From positions 2,542,001 through 2,606,000 of the forward strand of contig OY763044.2 in assembly GCA_963666825.2 (NCBI GenBank): a stretch of DNA of 64,000 nt, given 5' to 3'. A program made the translations under genes and the position numbers. Shown here piece after piece: positions 45,843 through 55,012 of this stretch; the stretch's first letter is position 1, and every line of letters starts with the position of its first letter. Source of the DNA: Saccharicrinis sp963666825 (GTDB lineage Bacteria; Bacteroidota; Bacteroidia; Bacteroidales; Marinilabiliaceae). Below the pieces are notes generated by a model, which made no database searches, had not been told where the DNA came from, and saw only the letters and a list, made by a program, of their open reading frames with translations.

Positions 45843-47885
45843 CTATTTATCTCTTAACCATTCGTAGAATTTAATCTGAGATCTATATTCTGGTTTATCA
45901 GGATCCTGATTTCTAAATTGATTATCCAGGGTGTTATTTAAGATTCTCGCCGAACGATTATCTTTTCGTTGCATATCCAACATTGTAAGAATCTCTTTCT
46001 TATGCTCTTTATTGTATATAGGACAAGCAACCTCAATTCTTCGATCCAGATTACGTGTCATAAAGTCTCCTGAAGAAATATATATCTTTTCATCTCCATT
46101 ATTACAAAAAACATAAATTCTGGAATGCTCTAAATACCTATCAATAATACCAAATGATTCAATTGCATTTTCCGGTTTATCAAATTCCGACATTAAAGAA
46201 AACATACCTCTTACATTACAAATGACTTCAACACCTTTCTTTTTGGCCTCGTATAATAATTGAATGATGTCATAATCAACCAAATTATTCACCTTTAAAT
46301 AGATGTATGCCTTTTTACCTAAAGAGGCATTTTCTATTTCCTGATGAATATTATTTACCAGTGCATTTCTTAAATAAAAAGGAGAAACCAATAAGTGCTC
46401 AAATGTTGGTATGTTATAGTTTTTACTAAAAAAGTCAAACACTGCAGCTACTTCTTTGGCTATTCCTGCATGACGAGTCATCAACAAATGATCTGCAAAT
46501 ATTGATGCACTGTCTTCATTAAAATTACCTGTTCCAACACATGCATAACACACTAGATTTGTTTTCTCTTTACGTGTTACCAAACATAGCTTTGAATGAA
46601 CTTTTAATCCCGGAACACCAAAGATTACCTTAACTCCAGCTTCTTTTAACTTATTTGCATATCCAATGTTAGCCTTTTCATCAAACCGGGCTTGCAATTC
46701 CATAATAGCCACAACCTTTTTACCATTACGAGCTGCATTACGTAATGCTTTCATAACAGCAGAGTTACGAGCAACTCTATAAATAGTAATTTTTATTTCT
46801 CTTACAGTAGGATCGATGGATGCTTCACGCAAAAAGTCAATAAAGTGAGAAAATGAATGATATGGATAATGAAGTAAAATATCTCTTTTAGTAATTAGCC
46901 TAAACAATGATGTTTGTGGCGGAATCTGCTTATGAAATATTGGTGCTAAAGAATCATAAGTCATATTCTTTGCTCCAAATTTAGGGAAATCAATAAAGTC
47001 TTTAAAGTTATGATATCTTCCTCCCCTTATCACTGCATCCTCAGTTGTATAGTCTAATTTCTTTAAAAGTAAAGACAACATCTCATCTGGCATGTTTTTA
47101 TCATGAACAAACCTTACCGGAGCAGCTTCTTTTCTTCTCTCTAACCCTTTAGAAATCTTTTTCACATAACTTTCAGAGATATCATCGTTAATATCCAACT
47201 CTGCATCTCTTGTTAATTTAAATGTATAAGCTGATATACGATCAAATTTAAACATGTAAAAGATATCCTTTAACTCATATCGGATTACGTCATCTAAAAG
47301 CATTACATACTTTTTACCATCATTTGAAGGTAACAATACAAATCTGTCTAATGATGAAGGAATCTCTATTAAAGCATAATTATCCTTAGCATGGATTAGA
47401 TCCTGCAGATAAACACCTAAATAGATTCCATTATCCGATAAGTCAGGTAATTCTCTCTTTTTAGAGATAATAATTGGCATTAGATGACCTCGTACTTTCT
47501 TTTGGAAATATCTTTTTACAAAAACGCCCTGATCTTCAGTTAAGGCATTCTCATTAATCAGATAAATTCCCTCTTCTTCAAGACCAGCAATAATATCATC
47601 ATAGGTTTTGGCAAACCTTCTGGACTGCTTAATAACCTCATTATGAATTTCTTTTAAAATATCCTTGGGTGCACCACCTTCAAATACTGTATCCTTATCT
47701 AACTGAACAATCCTTTTTAGTACAGCTACACGTACCCTAAAGAACTCATCCATATTATTGGAGTATATGCCTAAAAACTTTATTCGTTCAATAAGTGGTA
47801 CATTATCTCTTGAGGCTTCCTGCAGTACCCTTTCATTAAATGACAGCCAGCTAATTTCCTTGCTTCTAAAATTTTCCATTGTCAT
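45843..47885 (-). CDS. ppk1: Polyphosphate kinase 1
   Basis: A 680-residue PPK1 that makes polyphosphate from ATP. It begins with the typical N domain (FRSKEISWLSFNERVLQEA), followed by the head domain with SNNMDEFFRVRVA. The PLD-like catalytic domains carry VHSKLCLVTRKE (the autophosphorylated His) and a second site around HSRIYVFCNNGDEKIYISSGDFM. The C-terminus is short and polar. No exopolyphosphatase gene is adjacent. An in-frame start two codons later is possible. Confidence 0.97.
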   Translation of the reverse strand: MTMENFRSKEISWLSFNERVLQEASRDNVPLIERIKFLGIYSNNMDEFFRVRVAVLKRIVQLDKDTVFEGGAPKDILKEIHNEVIKQSRRFAKTYDDIIAGLEEEGIYLINENALTEDQGVFVKRYFQKKVRGHLMPIIISKKRELPDLSDNGIYLGVYLQDLIHAKDNYALIEIPSSLDRFVLLPSNDGKKYVMLLDDVIRYELKDIFYMFKFDRISAYTFKLTRDAELDINDDISESYVKKISKGLERRKEAAPVRFVHDKNMPDEMLSLLLKKLDYTTEDAVIRGGRYHNFKDFIDFPKFGAKNMTYDSLAPIFHKQIPPQTSLFRLITKRDILLHYPYHSFSHFIDFLREASIDPTVREIKITIYRVARNSAVMKALRNAARNGKKVVAIMELQARFDEKANIGYANKLKEAGVKVIFGVPGLKVHSKLCLVTRKEKTNLVCYACVGTGNFNEDSASIFADHLLMTRHAGIAKEVAAVFDFFSKNYNIPTFEHLLVSPFYLRNALVNNIHQEIENASLGKKAYIYLKVNNLVDYDIIQLLYEAKKKGVEVICNVRGMFSLMSEFDKPENAIESFGIIDRYLEHSRIYVFCNNGDEKIYISSGDFMTRNLDRRIEVACPIYNKEHKKEILTMLDMQRKDNRSARILNNTLDNQFRNQDPDKPEYRSQIKFYEWLRDK

Positions 47886-48064
47886 AGCGAACTAAAGTTT
47901 TTTAATCTTCAAATTAAACCAAATATTAAATTTCTGTTGATTAAAAATAAAAATTATCTATTAAACAAAAACAGTTAAATCTCATATTTTATGATGAACA
48001 TTTTACGAAGATATGAGTTTAGAATGACAACTTATAACTATTTAAATTAAATAAAAATTAAAAT

Positions 48065-48724
48065 ATGTCACGCAAAAGATTAAACTTGCATCAAATTTTG
48101 GAGGTTCGTCATTTAACAGATTCTACGTTTGTGATTCGCTTTGAAAAGAACAATCTGGAATTTAAAGCAGGACAGCATGTTTGTGTTGGTCCACCCAACG
48201 GTATTCACACCAGAGAATATTCAATTTACAGTGGTGAAAGCGATCCTTTTATAGAAATATTGGTAAAAGAGGTTCAGAATGGTTTGGTTACTCCTGTTTT
48301 AAAAGGCTTAAAGGCCGGAGATAATGTTGTTGTGGAAGAACCGGTAGGGTATTTCACTTTACAGGACGAAAAGGTTAAATCAAAAAAATTTCTTTTGATT
48401 GCAACGGGTACAGGAATTTCTCCATTTCATAGTATGACTAAAAGTATGCCTGACCTGGATTATAAAATATTACACGGTGTAAGAACTGCTGAAGAGGGAT
48501 ACGAACGGAATGAATATGAAAATGATAGATATATTTTATGTTCTTCCCGCGATCAAAGTGGAGATTATACTGGTCGCATTACAAATTATTTACAAGAAGT
48601 AATGATAGATAAAGATTCTGAAGTATATTTGTGCGGAAATTGCAATATGATTCATGATGCTTATGATATTTTAGAAGAAAAAGGAATATCAAATGAGCAA
48701 ATTCATGCTGAAGTGTATTTTTAA
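48065..48724 (+). CDS. Ferredoxin-NADP reductase-like flavoprotein
   Basis: A 219-residue FAD/NAD(P)-binding oxidoreductase of the FNR superfamily. The FAD motif is HTREYSIYSG (RxYS) near residue 50. The pyridine-nucleotide motif is LLIATGTGISPFHSM near 110, and the C-terminal CGNCNMIHDAYDIL with the terminal aromatic EVYF completes it. No iron-sulfur domain is fused. It may supply electrons to the radical-SAM enzyme that follows 75 bases downstream, which is inference from position only. Confidence 0.88.
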   Translation: MSRKRLNLHQILEVRHLTDSTFVIRFEKNNLEFKAGQHVCVGPPNGIHTREYSIYSGESDPFIEILVKEVQNGLVTPVLKGLKAGDNVVVEEPVGYFTLQDEKVKSKKFLLIATGTGISPFHSMTKSMPDLDYKILHGVRTAEEGYERNEYENDRYILCSSRDQSGDYTGRITNYLQEVMIDKDSEVYLCGNCNMIHDAYDILEEKGISNEQIHAEVYF

Positions 48725-48799
48725 ACCAAATAAATTAAAGAATAGAAAGAGAAACATATGATTGTGTTTCAATTTTAATTATCATCAAAATATAGAATT

Positions 48800-50140
48800 G
48801 TGAAGTACTTTTTACTGACATTGGGATGTCAAATGAATTTGAGTGATTCGGAGCGTGTGGCGTCAGTACTAGATGCAGCAGGATGCACAAAAGTAGATAA
48901 TGAAGAAGATGCTAATATTATTGGAATTTTAGCGTGTTCTGTGCGTCAAAAAGCGATTGACAAAGTTTACAACAAGATCGCCAAATGGAATAAATGGAAG
49001 AATAATAAAAACTTAATCACATTTATTTCAGGTTGTATTCTCCCAGCAGACAAAGAGAAATTTTTAAAATTATTTGACATTGTTTTTGCAATGCCGGAGT
49101 TACCTCAATTCCCAAAAATGCTTGGTGAATATGGTATTACAAATCCGTTATCATTAATTGCAGAACCAAACAATGCCATTGACGAGATTCAATTATTCTG
49201 GAACGTAAAGCCGAAATATGATTCAAATTTTGAGGCTTTTATTCCAATTCAAAACGGATGTAATAAATTCTGTACTTATTGTGCAGTACCATATACAAGA
49301 GGAAGAGAAGTATCAAGACCTTCGCAGGAAATTTTGGATGAAGTAAGAAGCCTTGCTCAAAAAGGATACAAATCAATTACCTTATTAGGACAAAATGTTA
49401 ACTCTTACGGATTAGATAAAAAAGGAGATGAGTTAACTTTCCCTGAATTATTGGAAAAGGTAGGTCAGATTGGTGAAGAAATAGATAACGAATTTTGGGT
49501 TTATTTCACCTCTCCTCACCCAAGAGATATGACTGATGATATTTTCCATATTATTGCAAAATACGACTGCTTAGGAAAGCAAATTCACTTCCCAATTCAA
49601 AGTGGAGATGAAAAGGTTCTGATTAAGATGAACCGTAAGCACTCCATGGAGAAATATCGTAAAACGATGCAATCGTTCAGAAGCATTCTTCCACAGGCAA
49701 CAGTATTTACCGATATTATAGTTGGTTTTACTGATGAAACAGAAGAGCAATTTGAAAATACCCGTAAGGCAATGGAAGAGTTCAAATATAACATGGCTTA
49801 TATTGCAATGTATTCTCCACGTCCGGGAGCTGCTTCTTACAGATGGGAAGACAATATTCCGCTTGAAGAGAAAAAACGCAGATTTGCAGTATTAAGTGAA
49901 GAGCTTCAAAAACATACTTACGAATACAACAAATCTCTTGTAGGAAAAACTGTAAAGGTTTTAGTTAGAGAAAAAGATCGTAAGGATGGATACTTATCAG
50001 GACATACTGATGGTAAAATAGTTGTAAGGTTAGAATCTGATGATCTTAATTTAATTGGACAAATTGTAGAGCTAAAAGTTACAAGTGCAGCAAGATTCTC
50101 GATAGAAGGAGAATTAGTGAAAAATACTGTAAGTTGTTAA
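48800..50140 (+). CDS. MiaB/RimO family methylthiotransferase (MiaB-like)
   Basis: A 446-residue radical-SAM enzyme with the three-part layout of the family. The UPF0004 domain holds TLGCQMNLSDSE, LACSVRQKA and SGCILP (three cluster cysteines). The radical-SAM core has CNKFCTYCAVPYTRGREVSRP, the TLLGQNVNSYG and GFTDETEEQF segments. A TRAM domain closes it (GKTVKVLVREKD...). MiaB proteins usually read GCQMNVADSE with ACxVRENA; the differences and the GTG start suggest a paralogue rather than the housekeeping MiaB. Substrate probably tRNA. Confidence 0.85.
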   Translation: MKYFLLTLGCQMNLSDSERVASVLDAAGCTKVDNEEDANIIGILACSVRQKAIDKVYNKIAKWNKWKNNKNLITFISGCILPADKEKFLKLFDIVFAMPELPQFPKMLGEYGITNPLSLIAEPNNAIDEIQLFWNVKPKYDSNFEAFIPIQNGCNKFCTYCAVPYTRGREVSRPSQEILDEVRSLAQKGYKSITLLGQNVNSYGLDKKGDELTFPELLEKVGQIGEEIDNEFWVYFTSPHPRDMTDDIFHIIAKYDCLGKQIHFPIQSGDEKVLIKMNRKHSMEKYRKTMQSFRSILPQATVFTDIIVGFTDETEEQFENTRKAMEEFKYNMAYIAMYSPRPGAASYRWEDNIPLEEKKRRFAVLSEELQKHTYEYNKSLVGKTVKVLVREKDRKDGYLSGHTDGKIVVRLESDDLNLIGQIVELKVTSAARFSIEGELVKNTVSC

Positions 50141-50156
50141 AGAGTTAAAAATATAT

Positions 50157-50189
50157 AAAGCAGGTCATCTAAAGATACCTGCTTTTTTT
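50157..50189 (+). terminator. Terminator after the MiaB-like gene
   Basis: An AAAGCAGGT/ACCTGCTTT stem with an 11-base loop and a T run, 17 bases past the stop. Confidence 0.8.
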
Positions 50190-50221
50190 ATGTCTCTATA
50201 AACCGCTTTTATTGATATTAA

Positions 50222-51421
50222 CTATTTCTTGAACGGTTTATATGGCAAAGTGATATAAAATGTAGATCCTTTACCACTTTCTGAATCTATAGAAATATGA
50301 CCGCCTAACAATCTTGAATATTCCTGGGCTATTGCAAGACCTAGACCTAAACCTCCTTTGGTAAAATCTTTATTTACTTTCGAAAAACGTTCAAAAATAA
50401 TCTCTCTGTTTTTTGCAAAAACACCAATCCCGGTATCTTTTACATATAAAACTACATTACTGCTATTTACATTATAACCAATTTCAATATGGCCTTTTTC
50501 TGTAAACTTAAAAGCATTTTCTAGAAGGTTATTCAGAATCTTAACTAACTTACTTTTATCTGTTATAATATAACTATTTGAATCACTTAGCTCTGTTTTA
50601 ACATATATAGGAATATCACGATCAACTGATTTACTATGAAAATGTTGATTTAATTCCTTAAATAAATCATTTAAACGAAAAGCTTCTTCTAATAAAGGAA
50701 TTTGTTTTGTTACTAACTTCGATATCTCAAGGATATTATCTATAATCTTCAGAAGTTCATAACTACTATCCTGAACAATTTTTGAATAAGCCTCTCGTAA
50801 ATCCTGATCCAGATCATTATCAGCTAACATATCTGCAAAACCAATAATGCCATTCATCGGAGTACGAATTTCATGCGACATGTTGTTTAAAAACTCCGTT
50901 TTTAGCTGATTGGCTTCTTCAGCTTTTTCCTTGGCCAGGATTAATTCTTTTTCAAACTTTTTACGTTCAGAAAAGTCTCGAACCACTGCCACTATAGCTG
51001 TTGATCCATTCCATAATGTAGGACTTAAACTTACCTGCGTCTCAATTTCAACATCTGTATTTTCTTGTTTACAAATCCATTCAACAACCTGAGGCTGATT
51101 ATCTAAAACTTTATTCCAAATATTATTTAAATCAGAAATATCCTGTCTTGGTGAAGTAATATCCAATACAGTAGAACGATTACACTTTTCATTTCTGACA
51201 TGAAACATTGAAGTTGCCTTTTCATTTATAGCTAAAAACCGACCTGTTTCATCATGAATTATAATTGCATCACTAATGCTATTTATTATAGTTCTAAGAT
51301 TATTTTGTGAAGTTTCAAGATTATCAATCTTCTTTTGTAATTCAGGGTAATAACTTTTATGCAAAGAGTGTTCTCCTAAGCCTATGATCTTATCTCTATA
51401 TTTATTCCAGTCCTTCTCCAT
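50222..51421 (-). CDS. PAS histidine kinase paired with an ErcA homologue
   Basis: A soluble kinase of 399 residues from ATG 51421, 3 bases after the stop of the alcohol dehydrogenase gene. The N-terminus WNKYRDKIIGLGEHSLHKSY and a short coiled coil resemble kinases found beside ercA genes. One PAS domain (about 40-155) has AIIIHDETGRFLAINEKA. His183 lies in SHEIRTPMNG; the HATPase shows NLLENAFKFTEKG, DTGIGVFAKN and GLGLGLAIAQEY. No receiver domain. With the dehydrogenase it probably senses alcohol or aldehyde metabolism. Confidence 0.94.
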   Translation of the reverse strand: MEKDWNKYRDKIIGLGEHSLHKSYYPELQKKIDNLETSQNNLRTIINSISDAIIIHDETGRFLAINEKATSMFHVRNEKCNRSTVLDITSPRQDISDLNNIWNKVLDNQPQVVEWICKQENTDVEIETQVSLSPTLWNGSTAIVAVVRDFSERKKFEKELILAKEKAEEANQLKTEFLNNMSHEIRTPMNGIIGFADMLADNDLDQDLREAYSKIVQDSSYELLKIIDNILEISKLVTKQIPLLEEAFRLNDLFKELNQHFHSKSVDRDIPIYVKTELSDSNSYIITDKSKLVKILNNLLENAFKFTEKGHIEIGYNVNSSNVVLYVKDTGIGVFAKNREIIFERFSKVNKDFTKGGLGLGLAIAQEYSRLLGGHISIDSESGKGSTFYITLPYKPFKK

Positions 51422-51424
51422 CAA

Positions 51425-52600
51425 TTATAAGGCTTCTTTACAAATTACTTCAAGATCTGATTTTACTGGAGGTTTTGGATTTGTAGCATTACATGGATCA
51501 TTAATAGCATTAGAAGCAATTAATGGAATGATATCAGTTTTAACCCCTTTGTTACCTAGCGTATTTAATATACCTAAACTATTCTTAAACTTCAATAACT
51601 CATCAATGAAAATACTTTTTAATTTATTTTCGCTTACCTGTGATTTAGAGATATTAAATATTTCAGCAATTTTTATATATCGTTCAGTTGCAGACTCAAA
51701 GTTATAATTAACAACATGAGGTAAGAGAATCGCGTTACATTCGCCATGAGGTAAATCCAAATATCCTCCTAAACTATGAGCTAAGGAATGAACACACCCA
51801 AGACTAGCATTCGAAAACGCCAATCCGGCATATAAACTAGCCAACATCATTTTTCCCCGGGACTGAAGATCATATGGTGTATCAATACAAGCCTTTAAAT
51901 TACCCTTTATTAATTTTATTGCTTCAAGCGCATACAAATCAGTAAAAGGAGAGTTTGCATTAGAAACAAAAGCTTCAAAAGCATGTGATAATGCATCCAG
52001 TCCGGTACATGCTGTTAAAAAAGTATCCATACTGGTTAGAACCATAGGATCAATTAATGCAACATCAGGTACAACAGCTTTACTTATAATAGCAAACTTA
52101 TATCTTTCTGCAGTATTATTAATGATGGCAAATTGCGAAACATCAGCAGCTGTTCCACCTGTTGTTGGAATACAAATTAATGGAGGTATAGGCACATTAA
52201 TCATATCAACGCCTTCAAATTCAGTTATATGTCCATTATTTGCTGCAACAATTCCAATACCTTTGGCACAGTCCATTACACTACCTCCACCCAGAGCCAA
52301 TATCATATTACATTTTGCCTCATCAAAGATTTTTTTGCCATTCATGACTTCAAAATCCCTGGGATTTGGCGAAACCTTTGAAAACACAGTATATTCTAAA
52401 GAATTCTTGGTAAGTTCCTTTGTTACATCATTAAACCATGAGGTTTTTTCTACCCCCTCATCTGTTACCAACAACACACTTCTACCTCCAAGTTTTTTAC
52501 AAAACATACCTACCATTAAACGAGAGTCTAAACCATAAATATATTCCGGAGCAACAAACTTCCTTGGATTTAATTGAATGTCATCATACAGAACTCCCAT
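51425..52600 (-). CDS. ercA: ErcA-type iron-containing alcohol dehydrogenase
   Basis: A 391-residue group III (iron) alcohol dehydrogenase. The NAD-binding GGGSVMDCAKGIGIV and the iron ligands in DALSHAFEAFVSN and HSLAHSLGGYLDLPHGE are intact. From memory the pattern SPNPRDFEVMNGKKIF, EFEGVDMI, PPLICIPTTGGTAADVSQFA and KAVVPDVALIDP follows Pseudomonas ErcA, a regulatory member linked with kinases in the ethanol-oxidation network. The kinase gene starts 3 bases after its stop, which supports this reading. It could also act simply as an enzyme on short-chain alcohols. Confidence 0.88.
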   Translation of the reverse strand: MGVLYDDIQLNPRKFVAPEYIYGLDSRLMVGMFCKKLGGRSVLLVTDEGVEKTSWFNDVTKELTKNSLEYTVFSKVSPNPRDFEVMNGKKIFDEAKCNMILALGGGSVMDCAKGIGIVAANNGHITEFEGVDMINVPIPPLICIPTTGGTAADVSQFAIINNTAERYKFAIISKAVVPDVALIDPMVLTSMDTFLTACTGLDALSHAFEAFVSNANSPFTDLYALEAIKLIKGNLKACIDTPYDLQSRGKMMLASLYAGLAFSNASLGCVHSLAHSLGGYLDLPHGECNAILLPHVVNYNFESATERYIKIAEIFNISKSQVSENKLKSIFIDELLKFKNSLGILNTLGNKGVKTDIIPLIASNAINDPCNATNPKPPVKSDLEVICKEAL

Positions 52601-52708
52601 AACAGTATAATTTAATGTTTATAATTTACAAAGAATGTATCAAAGATGCTTATGTTTTATTTATAAATTTCTGAATCTACAACCTTTGTTTAATCCATAA
52701 CAATTATA

Positions 52709-53773
52709 TCAAAACCATTGTTTACGTTTAAAGTAACTAATCATTCCAATTACTGTTGATAAAATGACCAACCACATTATAAAATAACTGTATTTAAAAT
52801 GAAGTTCGGGAATAAAATCAAAATTAGTTCCATAAATACCTGCAATAAAAGTAATTGGGATAAATATTACAGAAAAAATCGTTAAAATTTTAAGAATGTC
52901 ATTTAGCTTATATGCTACAGTTGTATGAAAAATATTCAATTGATCAGATAAAATATCACGATAGTTATCTACAGATTCATTTGCTAGTTCTATATTATTC
53001 TGCAAGTCGTGCAAATGCCCCTGAATCTCATCACTAATAAATTCAGAATCTGATTTACAAAGACCAAGTATCATTTCTCTACATGGTTTTATCGTTTTTC
53101 TGAGGTAATTGATTTCAACCTTATATTTATTAATCTTTTCAAGACTTACAGTTGATGGATTTCTGATAAGTTCATCGTCTAATTCTTCGATCTTTTCTCC
53201 TAATAAGCTTATTGTATGAATATAATTATCAACAACAACATCGAGTAAAGCAAAAGCCAGATAATCAGGACCTGAGTTTCTGATTCGCTTCCTGTTTTTA
53301 CGAATTCGTTCACGAACAGGATCAAAACAATCGCCAACTCTTTCCTGAAAGGATATCAACAAATTATCGTTTATCATAATTGATAAATTTTCCGAAAAAA
53401 TCTTCTGCTTCTTTTCATTAAACTGAAGCATTTTTGTTGACATCATGATATAATCATCATATTCATGAAACTTTGGTCGCTTATGCGTATCTAAAACTTC
53501 AGCAATGATATAAGTTTCTATTTTAAACTGTTTGGATACATCTGTTATTATGCCAGTATCGTGCAGTCCATCAATATTAATCCAACTGGTATTATCCTGC
53601 TTAATTAAATCAACCGTTTCATTAATATCATTTAACTCTATTTCTCTTAAGTTCTGCGAATTATAATCAATAAAACGTAATCGGCTTTTTTCAATCTTCT
53701 TTTCTCCTTTGAATAAAATATCATCCGGAGAAATACCTATTAATTCCTTTTTCGACTTTAGAAACCTTGCCAT
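52709..53773 (-). CDS. corA: CorA family divalent cation transporter
   Basis: A 354-residue CorA-type channel for Mg2+, Co2+ or other divalent cations. The long cytoplasmic funnel (1-285) has DNTSWINIDGLHDT and many helical charged segments. Two C-terminal membrane helices follow: ILTIFSVIFIPITFIAGIYG and YSYFIMWLVILSTVIGMISYF. The pore signature is YGTNFDFIPEL, GTN in place of the usual GMN. Members with altered GxN motifs, such as ZntB, can move other metals. It is a single gene 108 bases upstream... of no co-oriented partner; its upstream neighbour is the RND operon. Confidence 0.9.
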   Translation of the reverse strand: MARFLKSKKELIGISPDDILFKGEKKIEKSRLRFIDYNSQNLREIELNDINETVDLIKQDNTSWINIDGLHDTGIITDVSKQFKIETYIIAEVLDTHKRPKFHEYDDYIMMSTKMLQFNEKKQKIFSENLSIMINDNLLISFQERVGDCFDPVRERIRKNRKRIRNSGPDYLAFALLDVVVDNYIHTISLLGEKIEELDDELIRNPSTVSLEKINKYKVEINYLRKTIKPCREMILGLCKSDSEFISDEIQGHLHDLQNNIELANESVDNYRDILSDQLNIFHTTVAYKLNDILKILTIFSVIFIPITFIAGIYGTNFDFIPELHFKYSYFIMWLVILSTVIGMISYFKRKQWF

Positions 53774-53885
53774 CCTTAATTATTTACAGCGTATATTTGA
53801 TTTACTTTATATCCGAAATATAGCAGTAAATGAATAAATATGCATAAAAGAGTGAGGATTTTTGATTAAATATTGAATTTGTGAT

Positions 53886-55001
53886 TTATTCGACATTTAG
53901 ATTAAAAGTTCCGCTAATCAACAAATCTTTATTCAGATTATAATCTTTGATCTCCGTATAATTATCATCAACTCTTCCAGTATTTACTTGATATCTTTCC
54001 AATTGGTAAATATCGTTATCCTTTAATCCCAGGTTGGCAAAAACAAAACTATTTTCATTTGATTTTATGATTGCAGCATTGGGAAGTGCCAACAAAGAAT
54101 CGGCACTACTAATTATATATCCATTGACTAATTGATTAATATTAAATCCATTATCCGAATTTATTATTGTCGCATAACAAACAGCAGATTTTGTATTATC
54201 ATTAATTAGTTTTGATACTGACTGTATTTTACCATTATATTCTGAAGAATCACCTGCAACTAAAAATTTCACGATTTGATCTTCCTTTACTTGCATTAAA
54301 TCTTTTTCAAAAACAGACACTTCTAACTGCACCTGTTCATTATCAATAATTTCTGCAACATATTCATCAGATGAAATAAATTGTCCCATATCAAAATTAA
54401 GATTTACAACCTGTCCCGCAATTGGTGCATAAATAAAATAACTTTCATGATACTTGCCTAATTCTATATCTTTTGGATCTATACCGAGCATTTTCAGTTT
54501 TATTTTTAATGCATTATAAATGCCTAATTCTGATTTATAGTTACTTTCAATTTTCAGAAAGTCATCCTCCAGTTTAATACTATCCTTATAAAGTAATCCG
54601 GCTCTTTTATACTCAACTATTAACTGGTTTAATTTAGCTGCAGAAGAAGCAAACTGTTGCTGTAAATCTATCATTTCATTTCCTCCAACTTCAATTAATT
54701 TTTCTCCATTAGTTACATAACTACCAGATTGTACATATATCTTTTTTACCACACCATTTATAGGTGCTGATATTTTAGCCATACCATTGACTTTAGGAAC
54801 TATTCTTCCGACAAAGGTTACTCTATTTTCAAATTTGTGAATTTTGGGTGTTCCAAATTCCATATTTGCTGTTTTAAACTGTTCCTTAGTAATTTCAATT
54901 GTATCACTTTCAACTGTTTCTTGTTCTGTATTTTTTGTTGAACAACTAATCAAAATGATTGCTATTAACCAAATCCTTATATGAATAAATATTGATTTCA
55001 T
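53886..55001 (-). CDS. RND efflux periplasmic adaptor (CusB/CzcB-like) lipoprotein
   Basis: A 371-residue membrane fusion protein linking the inner-membrane pump to the outer-membrane channel. From MKSIFIHIRIW the leader ends in lipobox LISC; a start three codons upstream is possible. Barrel-sandwich parts are KISAPINGVVKKIYVQSGSYV and YFIYAPIAGQVVNLNFDMGQ, on both sides of a helical hairpin (about 105-175). The beta-barrel follows (LEVSVFEKDLMQVKEDQIVKF). It lies 11 bases after the pump-channel fusion gene, forming a two-gene operon. Confidence 0.92.
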   Translation of the reverse strand: MKSIFIHIRIWLIAIILISCSTKNTEQETVESDTIEITKEQFKTANMEFGTPKIHKFENRVTFVGRIVPKVNGMAKISAPINGVVKKIYVQSGSYVTNGEKLIEVGGNEMIDLQQQFASSAAKLNQLIVEYKRAGLLYKDSIKLEDDFLKIESNYKSELGIYNALKIKLKMLGIDPKDIELGKYHESYFIYAPIAGQVVNLNFDMGQFISSDEYVAEIIDNEQVQLEVSVFEKDLMQVKEDQIVKFLVAGDSSEYNGKIQSVSKLINDNTKSAVCYATIINSDNGFNINQLVNGYIISSADSLLALPNAAIIKSNENSFVFANLGLKDNDIYQLERYQVNTGRVDDNYTEIKDYNLNKDLLISGTFNLNVE

Positions 55002-55012
55002 ATCTCTCAATT

